From: Caulobacter sp.
GTDB lineage: Bacteria; Pseudomonadota; Alphaproteobacteria; Caulobacterales; Caulobacteraceae
DNA: 45,359 nt
Assembly (NCBI GenBank): GCA_017745235.1
Contig: JAGHZU010000030.1
Location: 1-45,359, forward strand
Reading direction: 5' to 3'
How positions within the stretch are numbered: the stretch's first letter is position 1; each line of letters starts with the position of its first letter. The notes beneath the pieces were generated by a model, which was not told where the DNA came from, searched no databases, and saw only the letters and a list, made by a program, of their open reading frames with translations. The position numbers and the translations under genes were made by a program. Of this stretch, positions 22,745 to 33,320 are shown in pieces.

Positions 22745-22796
22745 TTAACCACGCGTTGACCATGGTCGCGCACCTTGCGTTAACCATGATAGAGTC
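22745..22796 (+). promoter_or_regulatory. Cell-cycle-type regulatory region: CtrA-like boxes and GANTC
   Basis: Upstream of the 89-residue gene lie TTAA-N7-TTGA (22745-22759, one mismatch from the CtrA full site TTAA-N7-TTAA), TTGACCAT (22756-22763) and a perfect TTAACCAT (22780-22787), the octamer known from CtrA-regulated Caulobacter promoters. A GAGTC (22792-22796), which fits the CcrM methylation target GANTC and hence possible GcrA control, lies 6 bases before the ATG. Such a density of these motifs in a GC-rich intergenic region is unlikely to be chance. Confidence 0.6.
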
Positions 22797-22802
22797 GCGT
22801 TC

Positions 22803-23072
22803 ATGAGCACGATCCGTCCCGCCGGTCTCCCCGCCGTACCACAGCGCTCCGCCTCGGCGGTTGCGACTGGGGCCGGCGGCTCGCGCGCGGCGGCGTTCTT
22901 CCAGGCGGCGGTGGAAGCGGCCCCCACGCGAGCGGCCGTGGCTCCGGCGACGATCCAGCTTCAGACCCAGCCGCAGCCTCAACGCCAGCCGCCGCCCCGG
23001 GCCTTTACCCAGCCCGCCGAGCCGCCGCAGAAGATTCTGCGTCCGGGGTCCCTGCTGAATATCCTGGTCTAG
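22803..23072 (+). CDS. Small Ala/Pro/Gln-rich protein, probable cell-cycle-regulated gene
   Basis: An 89-residue protein of no family I recognise. It begins MSTIRPAGLPAVPQRSASAV, has an Ala-rich helix (RAAAFFQAAVEAA), a Gln/Pro tract (IQLQTQPQPQRQPPP) and a conserved-looking end KILRPGSLLNILV. There is no signal peptide or membrane segment. I accept it as real because of its codon bias (high GC at third positions), the clean start just after CtrA/GANTC-type sites, and its end 11 bases before the convergent folC stop. The promoter suggests a role in flagellum, pilus, chemotaxis or division, but nothing in the protein says which. Confidence in function is nil. Confidence 0.65.
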   Translation: MSTIRPAGLPAVPQRSASAVATGAGGSRAAAFFQAAVEAAPTRAAVAPATIQLQTQPQPQRQPPPRAFTQPAEPPQKILRPGSLLNILV

Positions 23073-23083
23073 CGCCGCGCGGG

Positions 23084-24397
23084 CTAGACGGGCCAGGTCT
23101 CCGGGCTCATCGCCAGCACTTCGCCCGCCAGGTAAAGCGAACCGCAGATGAGGACGTGCGGCGTCGGCGTGATCGCCAGGGCCTTGTCCAGCGCCTCTTC
23201 CAGGTTCCCGCAGGCATGGGCTCGCAGGCCAGCCAACTCGGCGGCGGCGGCCGTCTGGGCCGCGCTCGCGGCCGCATGACCCTCGAAGGTCACCGTGAAC
23301 ACCTTGGGCTTCAGCGGCGCGAACGGGGTGAAGAAGCCGGTCGCGTCCTTGTTGGCCAGCAGGGCGGAAATCAGGGTCACGGGCCGACCGTCGCGTGCGG
23401 CCAGGTCGCTCAGGGCGCGCGCCACCGCCTGGCCGGCATGGGGATTGTGCCCCCCGTCCAGCCATAGGTCCGCCCCCGCCGCCCGGGCCTTCTCCGCCAG
23501 CGGACCGGCCGCCAGCCGCTGGAAACGAGCCGGCCAGGTCGCGTCGGCGACGCCCCGCCCGATCGCCGCCTCGTCGATGCGCCGATCGCTCAGCGCCAGG
23601 ATCGCGGCCACGGCCAGGCCGGCGTTGGCGATCTGGTGCTCGCCCGGCAGCGACGGCGCCGGGAGGTCCAGCAGGCGATCCTGCATCTGCACGAGCAGGC
23701 GGCCGCGCTCGCCCCAGGCGTCGAAGTCGCGGCCCATCAGGGTCAGCGGCGCCTCGAAGAGGTCGGCCTCGCGCTCGACCACCCGCTCGGCCTCCTCCTG
23801 CTGGCGGGCCGAGACGACAGGGATGTTGGGCTTGATGATCCCGGCCTTCTCCTGGGCGATCGCGCCCAGGGTGTCGCCCAGGAATTCGCGGTGGTCGATG
23901 TCGATCGGGGCGATGACGCTGACCGCCGGCATGACCACGTTGGTGGCGTCCAGCACCCCGCCCAGTCCGACCTCGACCAGGCACAGGTCGGCCTCCACCT
24001 CCGAGAAGGCCAGGAAGGCCGCCGCTGTGGTGATTTCGAAGAAGGTGATCGGCAGGCCGGCGTTGGCGGTTTCGACCCGTTCCAGGATCGCGGCCAGTTG
24101 GTCGTCTGTGATCAGGGTTCCCGCCAGACGGATGCGTTCGGCGAACCGCACCAGATGCGGCGAGGTGAAGACGTGCACCTTGAGGCCCGCCGCCTCGGCG
24201 ATGGCCCGCAGGTAGGCGACGGTCGAGCCCTTGCCGTTGGTGCCGGCGACGTGGATCACCGGCGGCAGCTTCGTCTGCGGATCGCCCAGGGCCGCGCACA
24301 GCCGCTTCATGCGGTCCAGCGACAGGTCGATCAGCTTGGGGTGCAGGGCCTGCAGCCGCGCCAGCGCGGCGTCGTGAGCGCGGAGTTGGTCGGTCAT
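23084..24397 (-). CDS. folC: Bifunctional folylpolyglutamate/dihydrofolate synthase
   Basis: A 437-residue Mur-ligase-fold enzyme that adds glutamate to dihydropteroate and to folates. The P-loop AGTNGKGST is at 51-59. Other family segments are HVFTSPHLVRFAERIR, FFEITTAAAFLAFSE, VEVGLGGVLDATNV and the second-domain LWLDGGHNPHAG. Length fits FolC. It is the last gene of the leftward trpF-trpB-trpA-accD-folC cluster, separated from accD by 145 bases filled by an intergenic repeat. Pairing of accD and folC downstream of trpA is common in Proteobacteria. Confidence 0.95.
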   Translation of the reverse strand: MTDQLRAHDAALARLQALHPKLIDLSLDRMKRLCAALGDPQTKLPPVIHVAGTNGKGSTVAYLRAIAEAAGLKVHVFTSPHLVRFAERIRLAGTLITDDQLAAILERVETANAGLPITFFEITTAAAFLAFSEVEADLCLVEVGLGGVLDATNVVMPAVSVIAPIDIDHREFLGDTLGAIAQEKAGIIKPNIPVVSARQQEEAERVVEREADLFEAPLTLMGRDFDAWGERGRLLVQMQDRLLDLPAPSLPGEHQIANAGLAVAAILALSDRRIDEAAIGRGVADATWPARFQRLAAGPLAEKARAAGADLWLDGGHNPHAGQAVARALSDLAARDGRPVTLISALLANKDATGFFTPFAPLKPKVFTVTFEGHAAASAAQTAAAAELAGLRAHACGNLEEALDKALAITPTPHVLICGSLYLAGEVLAMSPETWPV

Positions 24398-24410
24398 CGT
24401 CAGTGTTTTC

Positions 24411-24534
24411 CTTCCCCTTCATGGGGAAGGTGGCGGCGAAGCCGTCGGGTGGGGCTCGGTGCAGAGCGCCCCGCGGCGGTGGCCCCCACCCACCAGCTTC
24501 GCTGGTCCCTCCTCCCCACGAGGGAGAGGGAGAT
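24411..24534. repeat. Intergenic palindromic repeat element (REP-like)
   Basis: Non-coding segment made of nested inverted repeats. CTTCCCC/GGGGAAG flank a short loop at 24411-24429, GGTGGGG (24448-24454) faces CCCCACC (24484-24490), and ACCAGC-TTC-GCTGGT forms a local hairpin at 24492-24506, with a further CCTCCCCAC/GAGGGAGAGG pair at the right end. This is the pattern of the repeat family scattered between genes of Caulobacter-type genomes. It fills the accD-folC gap and may act as a transcript-stability or attenuation element. Confidence 0.7.
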
Positions 24535-24542
24535 TTCTATTT

Positions 24543-25463
24543 TCAGGCCGCCTTCAGAGCGCGACCCATCATCAAGGTGCCCAGGATCGAGCCCAGCACG
24601 GCCGGCAGGTCCTTGCGGACAGTCACCCGGTCCACCATGCCCTTCTCGACCAGATACTCCGAGCGCTGGAAGCCCGGCGGCAGGGTCTCGCGGATGGTCT
24701 GCTCGATCACCCGGGGGCCGGCGAAGCCGATCAGGGCGCCCGGCTCGGCCAGGTGAACGTCGCCCAGCATGGCGTAGGAGGCCGTGACGCCCCCGGTGGT
24801 CGGGTCGGTCAGCACCACCACATAGGGCAGGCCAGCCTCCTTGAGCTCGTTGATGGCCAGGGTGGTGCGGGCCATCTGCATCAGCGACAAGGCCCCTTCC
24901 TGCATGCGCGCGCCGCCCGCGGCGGTGAACACCACTAGCGGTACCTGGCGGGCCTTGGCCGCCTCGGCGGCGGCGATGAAGCCTTCGCCCGCGGCCATGC
25001 CCAGCGAACCGCCCATGAAGGCGAAGTCCTGGACCAGCACCACGGCCGGCACGCCGCCGACCTTGCCGAAGGCGATGGCCATGGCGTCCTGCTCGCCCGT
25101 CGACTTGCGGGCGGCGGCCAGGCGATCCTTGTAGGACTTGCCGTCGGAGAAGTGCAGCGGATCCTCGACGACCGGCGGCGTCGGCAGCACTTCATGCTGG
25201 CCGTCATCGAAGGTGAATTTGAAGCGCGCCTCGGGACCAATGCGCATATGGCGTCCGGCCGGGGTGACCCACAGGGCCGCCTCCAGGTCGGAGCGATAGA
25301 TCATCTCGCCCGTATCGGGGCACTTGACCCAAAGGTTCTCGGGGGTCTCGCGCTTGGAGAACGCGCCGCGCACGCCGGGCGCGATGCGCGACAGCCAGCC
25401 GCCGCGGCGGCCTTCCGGCGCCTTGCTCTTTTCGCCCTTCTTGGGGCCCTGGGGTTCAGCCAT
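24543..25463 (-). CDS. accD: Acetyl-CoA carboxylase carboxyltransferase beta subunit
   Basis: Carboxyltransferase beta subunit for malonyl-CoA synthesis, here 306 residues. The crotonase-fold core is clear: DFAFMGGSLGMAAGEGF, VFTAAGGARMQEG and LTDPTTGGVTASYAMLGDVH. The N-terminal zinc ribbon is degenerate: the site that in E. coli is CxxC...CxxC reads KCPDTG and VTPAG, keeping one of four Cys (Cys48). Three starts are possible: GTG at 25484 (overlapping the trpA stop), ATG at 25469 and ATG at 25463. I prefer 25463 because GAAGG lies 8 bases upstream. AccA is not in the window. Confidence 0.93.
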   Translation of the reverse strand: MAEPQGPKKGEKSKAPEGRRGGWLSRIAPGVRGAFSKRETPENLWVKCPDTGEMIYRSDLEAALWVTPAGRHMRIGPEARFKFTFDDGQHEVLPTPPVVEDPLHFSDGKSYKDRLAAARKSTGEQDAMAIAFGKVGGVPAVVLVQDFAFMGGSLGMAAGEGFIAAAEAAKARQVPLVVFTAAGGARMQEGALSLMQMARTTLAINELKEAGLPYVVVLTDPTTGGVTASYAMLGDVHLAEPGALIGFAGPRVIEQTIRETLPPGFQRSEYLVEKGMVDRVTVRKDLPAVLGSILGTLMMGRALKAA

Positions 25464-25480
25464 CGCCATAGCCTTCAGCC

Positions 25481-26311
25481 TCACGCCATTTCGAGTCGCG
25501 CCGATCGCACAGCCTTAGCCAGCTCGGACGCCTTGGAAAGAACCTTGTCGGTCACGTTTTCGTTCAATTCCAGCGCGGCGGCGATTTCATCCACCAGCGC
25601 CGAACCCACGACGACACCATCGGCGACGCGGGCCACCTGTGCCGCGCGCTCGGGCGTCTTGATGCCGAAGCCCACGGCCACGGGCAGGCCGGACGCCTTG
25701 CGCAGGCGCTCGACGGGGCCGCGCACGGCGTCGGCGTCGGCCTCCAGCACGCCGGTCACTCCGGCCACCGACACATAATAGATGAAGCCCGAGGTGCGGG
25801 CGACCACGGCCGGAAGGCGGGCGTCGTCGGTCGTGGGCGTGGCCAGGCGGATCAGATTCATCTTGGCCGCTTCCAGTGCGTCGGTCAGCGGACCGGCTTC
25901 CTCGGGCGGGCAGTCGACGATGATCAGGCCGTCGGCCCCGGCGTCGGAGGCGTCGTTGGCGAACGCCTCGAAGCCGTATGACATCACCGGATTCAGGTAG
26001 CCCATCAGCACGATCGGCGTGACGGTGTTGATCTCGCGGAACCGGCGGACCATGCCCAGCACGTCGCGCAGCTTGGTGCCAGCGGCCAGGGAGCGCTGCG
26101 AGGCCAGCTGGATCGTCGGGCCCTCGGCCATCGGATCGGAGAAAGGCATGCCCAGCTCGATCACGTCGGCGTGGTCGGCAAGGCCCTTGAGCAGCTCGAA
26201 CGAGGTCTCCAGGTGCGGATCACCGGCCATGACATAGGCGACGAACAGCGCCCGGTGGTCGTTTTCCCGCTGGAAGGCGCGCTCCAGGCGGGTTCCGTCG
26301 CGATAGCTCAT
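25481..26311 (-). CDS. trpA: Tryptophan synthase alpha chain
   Basis: A 276-residue TIM barrel that cleaves indole-3-glycerol phosphate and passes indole to TrpB. The catalytic Glu is Glu52 in VIELGMPFSDP. The second catalytic acid, Asp60 in enteric TrpA (SDPLADGP), is Glu63 here (SDPMAEGP). Other segments are VMAGDPHLETS, IIVDCPPEE and the phosphate-binding VAVGFGIKTPE. The ATG overlaps the trpB stop by one base, giving tight coupling that suits the alpha-beta complex. Confidence 0.96.
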   Translation of the reverse strand: MSYRDGTRLERAFQRENDHRALFVAYVMAGDPHLETSFELLKGLADHADVIELGMPFSDPMAEGPTIQLASQRSLAAGTKLRDVLGMVRRFREINTVTPIVLMGYLNPVMSYGFEAFANDASDAGADGLIIVDCPPEEAGPLTDALEAAKMNLIRLATPTTDDARLPAVVARTSGFIYYVSVAGVTGVLEADADAVRGPVERLRKASGLPVAVGFGIKTPERAAQVARVADGVVVGSALVDEIAAALELNENVTDKVLSKASELAKAVRSARLEMA

Positions 26312-27528
26312 CAGATCGTACGTCCCAGGGCGTCAGCCACGGTGAAGATGTCCTTGTCGCCCCGGCCCGACAGGCACAGGACGATCACTCCGCCCTCGCC
26401 GATCTCCTTGGCCAGCTGGGGCAGCTTGGCCAGGGCGTGGGCGCTCTCCAGGGCGGGGATGATGCCCTCGAGTTCAGCGCACAGCTGGAAAGCCTCCAGG
26501 GCCTCGGCGTCGGTGCAGGTGAGATACTGGGCCCGGCCCACGTCATGCAGGAACGAGTGCTCCGGACCGATGCCGGGATAGTCCAGGCCCGCCGAGATCG
26601 AGTGGGCGTCCAGGATCTGGCCGTCGTCGTCCTGCAGCAGGTAGGTCTTGTTGCCGTGCAGGACGCCCGGACGGCCGCCGGTCAGCGAGGCGGCGTGCTT
26701 GTCGGTGTCCAGCCCATGGCCGGAGGCCTCGACGCCGTAGATCTTCACCGTCTCGTCGTTGAGGAAAGGGTGGAACATGCCGATGGCGTTGGATCCGCCG
26801 CCCACGCAGGCGACGACCGCGTCGGGCAGGCGTCCCTCCAGGTCCTGGATCTGCTCGCGGGTCTCGCTGCCGATCACCGCCTGGAAGTCGCGGACCATGG
26901 CCGGATAGGGATGCGGGCCGGCGGCGGTGCCGATCATGTAATAGGTGTCGGCGACGTTGGTGACCCAGTCGCGCATGGCCTCGTTCATGGCGTCCTTCAG
27001 GGTCGCCGCGCCCGAGGTCACCGGGCGGACTTCGGCGCCCAGAAGATTCATGCGGAAGACGTTGGGCTTCTGCCGGGCGACGTCGACGGCGCCCATATAG
27101 ACCACGCAAGGCAGGCCGAAGCGGGCGGTGACGGTGGCGCTGGCCACGCCGTGCTGGCCGGCGCCAGTCTCGGCGATGATCCGGGTCTTGCCCATGCGCT
27201 GGGCCAGCAGGATCTGGCCCATGCAGTTGTTGATCTTGTGCGCGCCGGTGTGGTTCAGCTCTTCGCGCTTGAAGTAGATCTTCGCGCCGCCGAGGTGCTT
27301 GGAGAGGCGCTCGGCGAAGTACAGCGGCGAGGGCCGGCCCACATAGTGGGTCAGATAGCCCCTCAGTTCGGCCTGGAATTTCGGATCGTTCTTGGCCTCG
27401 GTGTAGGCCCGGTCCAGCTCCAGCACGAGCGGCATCAAAGTCTCGGCGACGTACAGGCCGCCATAGTCGCCGAAGCGGCCCTTGGCGTCGGGATAGGCGG
27501 ACCAGTCGTTGGGCTTAGAAGCGTTCAC
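26311..27528 (-). CDS. trpB: Tryptophan synthase beta chain
   Basis: A 405-residue PLP enzyme that condenses indole with serine. The Schiff-base lysine is Lys98 in ELNHTGAHKINN, the phosphate-binding glycine loop is VGGGSNAIGMF, and the catalytic-domain segment AETGAGQHGVASA is intact. Length matches bacterial TrpB1. It lies 28 bases downstream of trpF and overlaps trpA, forming trpF-trpB-trpA. trpD, trpC, trpE and trpG are elsewhere. Confidence 0.97.
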   Translation of the reverse strand: MNASKPNDWSAYPDAKGRFGDYGGLYVAETLMPLVLELDRAYTEAKNDPKFQAELRGYLTHYVGRPSPLYFAERLSKHLGGAKIYFKREELNHTGAHKINNCMGQILLAQRMGKTRIIAETGAGQHGVASATVTARFGLPCVVYMGAVDVARQKPNVFRMNLLGAEVRPVTSGAATLKDAMNEAMRDWVTNVADTYYMIGTAAGPHPYPAMVRDFQAVIGSETREQIQDLEGRLPDAVVACVGGGSNAIGMFHPFLNDETVKIYGVEASGHGLDTDKHAASLTGGRPGVLHGNKTYLLQDDDGQILDAHSISAGLDYPGIGPEHSFLHDVGRAQYLTCTDAEALEAFQLCAELEGIIPALESAHALAKLPQLAKEIGEGGVIVLCLSGRGDKDIFTVADALGRTI

Positions 27529-27556
27529 GGGCTCTTCCAGAAGGTCGGGCAGAGGG

Positions 27557-28201
27557 TCAGGCGCGTTTGACGGCGTCCAGGAACGCCGTGATGAGAGCCG
27601 GGTCCTTTAGGCCGGGACCACGCTCCACGCCAGAGGAAACGTCCACCAGGGGCGCTCCCGAGGCTTGCGCCGCCTGCGCCACGTTCCAGGGATCGAGCCC
27701 TCCGGCCAGGAAATGCGGGCGAGAAAATCGCCGTCCCTCCAGCAGGCCCCAGTCGAACCTTGCGCCGGTGCCGCCAGGCAGAGCAGATCCTTCCACGGGC
27801 CTCGCGTCGAACATCAGGTGCTCGACCACCCCGTCGAAGGCGCGGGCGGCGTCGACGTCGGCGGCGGACGAGACCGAGAAGGCCTTGATCACGCCCGCGC
27901 CCGAGCGGCGGCCGATCTCGGCGACGCGGGTGGGGGTTTCCTTGCCATGGACCTGGATCAGGTCGGGCTTCAACGTGGCTGTCAGGCGGTCGATCAGGGC
28001 GTCGTCGGGATCGACGGTGACGGCCACGGTCCGAACGGGCCCGCCCCGAAGCGGTGTGGCCAGCCGCGCGGCGGCCTCGGGCGTGATGTTGCGGGGGCTC
28101 TTGTCGAAGAATACGAAGCCCACGAAGGCGGCCCCGCCCCCGAGGGCGGCGCTCACGCTCTCGGGCGTGGACAGTCCGCAGATCTTGGCCTTCAGGGTCA
28201 T
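27557..28201 (-). CDS. trpF: Phosphoribosylanthranilate isomerase
   Basis: A 214-residue TIM-barrel enzyme for the fourth step of tryptophan synthesis. The N-terminal KAKICGLSTPESV holds the catalytic Cys8. Further family segments are AAFVGFVFFDKSPRNIT, IQVHGKET, the catalytic Asp strand (FDARP) and FLAGGLDPWNV and VDVSSGVERGPG at the C-terminus. It is the first gene of the leftward trp cluster. The ATG at 28199-28201 fits the family start. No leader peptide with Trp codons or attenuator was found upstream. Confidence 0.95.
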   Translation of the reverse strand: MTLKAKICGLSTPESVSAALGGGAAFVGFVFFDKSPRNITPEAAARLATPLRGGPVRTVAVTVDPDDALIDRLTATLKPDLIQVHGKETPTRVAEIGRRSGAGVIKAFSVSSAADVDAARAFDGVVEHLMFDARPVEGSALPGGTGARFDWGLLEGRRFSRPHFLAGGLDPWNVAQAAQASGAPLVDVSSGVERGPGLKDPALITAFLDAVKRA

Positions 28202-28331
28202 GAGGTGGAGTTACGTGCGGGGAACCCGCAGCGCAAGGGGGCGCGGGACGATGGCTTGAGCCGACGATCGCGGTAATAAGACGCCCAGGCCGCTCGCGAC
28301 AGGGCGGAACAGCAGCCATCCGCGAGCTCAG

Positions 28332-29828
28332 ATGCTTCCCAAGCCCCGCGCCGATCTGGTCCCCAACACCGCGGCCTACGAGAACGAGCCCCTCGTGAAG
28401 GCCACGGGGTTCCGGGAATATGACGCGCGCTGGCTGTTCGGGTCCGAGATCAATCTCCTGGGCGTCCAGGCCCTGGGGCTAGGTCTAGGAACCTACATCC
28501 AGGAATTGGGCCAGTCGAAGATCGTGGTGGGCCACGACTTCCGCGGTTATTCGCTGTCGATCAAACAGGCCCTGACGCTTGGCCTGCTGGCGGCTGGATG
28601 CGAGGTGCGCGACATCGGCCTGGCCCTGTCGCCCACCGCCTATTTCGCCCAGTTCGATCTAGATATCCCCTGCGTGGCCATGGTCACCGCCAGCCATAAC
28701 GAAAACGGCTGGACAGGCGTAAAGATGGGCGCACAGAAGCCACTGACCTTCGGCCCTGACGAGATGGGCCGCCTGAAGGAGATCGTGCTGTCGGGCGCCT
28801 TCGTCGAACGCGAGGGCGGGAAGCTGATCCGGGTCGAGGGCGAGGCCGAGCGCTATATCGCCGACGTGTCCAGGCGCGCCAACATCACCCGCCCCCTCAA
28901 GGTGATTGCCGCCTGCGGCAACGGCACGGCCGGCGCGTTCGCGGTGGAAGGCCTGCGCCGCATGGGCGTGAGCGACGTGATCGGGATGGACACCGAGCTC
29001 GACTACACCTTCCCCAAATACAACCCCAATCCCGAGGATGCGGTCATGCTGCACGCCATGGCCGACGCCGTGCGCGCCCAGGGGGCCGACCTGGCGTTCG
29101 GATTCGACGGCGACGGCGATCGCTGCGGCGTGGTCGACGACGAGGGCGAGGAGATCTTCGCCGACAAGATCGGCCTTATGCTGGCTCGCGACCTGGCCCC
29201 GCTGCATCCCGGCGCGACCTTCGTGGTCGACGTCAAATCCACGGGCCTCTACGCCGCCGATCCGGTCCTGGCCGCCTATGGCTGCAAGGTGGTCTATTGG
29301 AAGACCGGCCACAGCCACATGAAGCGCAAGAGCGCCGAGCTCGGGGCCCTGGCCGGCTTCGAGAAGAGCGGCCACTTCTTCCTGAACGGCGAGCTGGGCT
29401 ACGGCTACGACTGCGGCCTGACCGCCGCGGCGGCCATCCTGGCCATGCTCGACCGCAATCCCGGCAAGAAGCTGTCGGACCTGCGCAAGGCTCTGCCGAC
29501 GGCCTACACCTCGCTGACCATGAGCCCGCACTGCGGCGACGAGGTGAAGTACGGCGTCGTCGCCGAGGTGGTGAAGGAGTACCAGGACCTGTTCGCGGCC
29601 GGCGGTTCGATCCTGGGGCGGAAGATCACCGAGGTCATCACCGTCAACGGCGTGCGCGTCCATCTCGAGGACGGCTCATGGGTGCTGGTCCGCGCCTCGT
29701 CCAACAAGCCTGAGATCGTGGTGGTGGTTGAGAGCACCCGGTCGGACGCCGACATGCGGGCGCTGTTCCGCGACGAGGTCAAGCCGCGACTGGGCGACCG
29801 CGTGGGCAAGTACAACCAGGAAATCTGA
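28332..29828 (+). CDS. Phosphomannomutase/phosphoglucomutase
   Basis: A 498-residue alpha-D-phosphohexomutase interconverting hexose 1- and 6-phosphates for nucleotide-sugar, and so LPS, capsule or holdfast, synthesis. The phosphoserine loop TASHNENGWTG contains Ser121, the metal loop DGDGDR is at 259-264, the sugar-binding loop EKSGHFF follows near 347 and the C-terminal phosphate-binding RASSNKPEI near 454. Whether it prefers mannose or glucose cannot be read. It is close to the manB/algC group. It is divergent from trpF and converges on maeB across a hairpin. Confidence 0.9.
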   Translation: MLPKPRADLVPNTAAYENEPLVKATGFREYDARWLFGSEINLLGVQALGLGLGTYIQELGQSKIVVGHDFRGYSLSIKQALTLGLLAAGCEVRDIGLALSPTAYFAQFDLDIPCVAMVTASHNENGWTGVKMGAQKPLTFGPDEMGRLKEIVLSGAFVEREGGKLIRVEGEAERYIADVSRRANITRPLKVIAACGNGTAGAFAVEGLRRMGVSDVIGMDTELDYTFPKYNPNPEDAVMLHAMADAVRAQGADLAFGFDGDGDRCGVVDDEGEEIFADKIGLMLARDLAPLHPGATFVVDVKSTGLYAADPVLAAYGCKVVYWKTGHSHMKRKSAELGALAGFEKSGHFFLNGELGYGYDCGLTAAAAILAMLDRNPGKKLSDLRKALPTAYTSLTMSPHCGDEVKYGVVAEVVKEYQDLFAAGGSILGRKITEVITVNGVRVHLEDGSWVLVRASSNKPEIVVVVESTRSDADMRALFRDEVKPRLGDRVGKYNQEI

Positions 29829-29836
29829 TAAACCGC

Positions 29837-29863
29837 GCAGGAGGGGATCACGCCCCCTCCTGC
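29837..29863. terminator. Hairpin between convergent mutase and maeB genes
   Basis: A perfect 10-bp stem (GCAGGAGGGG 29837-29846, CCCCTCCTGC 29854-29863) with a 7-base loop in the 45-base gap. T-tracts are poor on both sides (CGGCTTCT rightwards, GCGGTTTATC leftwards). It is probably a shared bidirectional terminator. Confidence 0.6.
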
Positions 29864-29873
29864 CGGCTTCTAG

Positions 29874-32165
<2,292 letters not shown>

Positions 32166-32429
32166 GCGGCGTCCCCTGTCCTACTGTCCTGCAGTCACAT
32201 GATGTTGGACGGATCGAACGATGCGACGCGTCCTTATTTGGCCGCACCGTAGCGATCGGGCGGGTCGGTCACAACCTTACTCGGCGCAAGTTTTCGGCCG
32301 CAAACGCTTGTTCTGCTTGGATTTACCCCCCGGGGCGCTTCTGTCCAACGTTGTCATTCGGGGCGAGTTCGCTTGACCTGGGGAGGCGTCTCGGGAGACT
32401 ACCGCGCGCGTCGACCCCGGGAGATCGCC

Positions 32430-33239
32430 TTGAGCCAGAATGACTTAGCCGCGCCGCAAAGCCTGTCGAAAGGTACCGTTACCATTGCGCTCGCGGGCGC
32501 CCTCGGACGGATGGGCCAGGCGCTGGCCAAGACTCTTGCCGATCGATCCGACGCCGTCGTTTTTTCCCGCTTCGACCGTCCCGGCGCGACCGGGGACGGG
32601 CTGCTGGAACGCGACGAGGCCCTGAAGGGCGCCGACGTGGCCATCGACTTCACGATTCCTGAGGCCTCGGTCGCGCTCGCCGAATATGCGGCGACCCATG
32701 GAGGGCCGGCCCTGGTGATCGGCTCGACGGGCTTCACCGACGAGCAGAACGCTCGCATCGCGGCCGCGGCGACCAAGGTCGCCATCGTCAAGTCGGGCAA
32801 CTATTCGCTGGGCGTGAACATGCTGATGGGCCTGGTGCGCCAGACGGCCGCCGCCCTGCCGGCCGCCGACTGGGACGTCGAGGTCTACGAAGCCCACCAC
32901 AAGCGCAAGATCGACGCCCCTTCGGGCACGGCCCTGATGCTGGGCGAGGCGGCGGCGGAAGGGCGCGGCGTGGGCCTTGGCCAGGTCGCCGACCGCGGGC
33001 GCGACGGCATGACGGGTCCGCGCAAGGAAGGGGCCATCGGCTTCTCGGTCGTGCGCGGCGGGGGCATCATCGGCGAGCACAGCGTGATCTTCGCCGGCGA
33101 GGAGGAGGTGCTGACTTTGTCGCATTCGGCCACCGACCGGGGCCTTTTTGCGCGCGGCGCCGTCGCCGCGGCGATCTGGGTCGCGACCCGTCCGCCCGGC
33201 CTCTACGACATGCAGGACGTGCTGGGCTTCACAGCCTGA
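32430..33239 (+). CDS. dapB: 4-hydroxy-tetrahydrodipicolinate reductase
   Basis: A 269-residue enzyme of lysine/diaminopimelate synthesis. The nucleotide motif AGALGRMGQAL is near the N-terminus, DFTIPEAS and VIGSTGFTDEQ follow, and the catalytic His and Lys are in EAHHKRKIDAPSGTA. The C-terminal tetramer segment SHSATDRGLFARGA is present. I start at the TTG at 32430 (MSQNDLAAPQS) because GGGAG sits 6 bases before it; the frame is open to 32373 but the upstream part lacks homology. It is divergent from maeB. Confidence 0.95.
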   Translation: MSQNDLAAPQSLSKGTVTIALAGALGRMGQALAKTLADRSDAVVFSRFDRPGATGDGLLERDEALKGADVAIDFTIPEASVALAEYAATHGGPALVIGSTGFTDEQNARIAAAATKVAIVKSGNYSLGVNMLMGLVRQTAAALPAADWDVEVYEAHHKRKIDAPSGTALMLGEAAAEGRGVGLGQVADRGRDGMTGPRKEGAIGFSVVRGGGIIGEHSVIFAGEEEVLTLSHSATDRGLFARGAVAAAIWVATRPPGLYDMQDVLGFTA

Positions 33240-33320
33240 TTTGTTGCGGGCCTGAAAAAATCTGGGCGACCTTGGCCATCAGGCCTAACAATCGCCCCAG
33301 CTTGCGGCATTGTGCGCCCG

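Noticed and set aside
28202..28331. Possible trp leader/attenuator
   Set aside because: Upstream of trpF no short frame with Trp codons and no alternative hairpins could be found.
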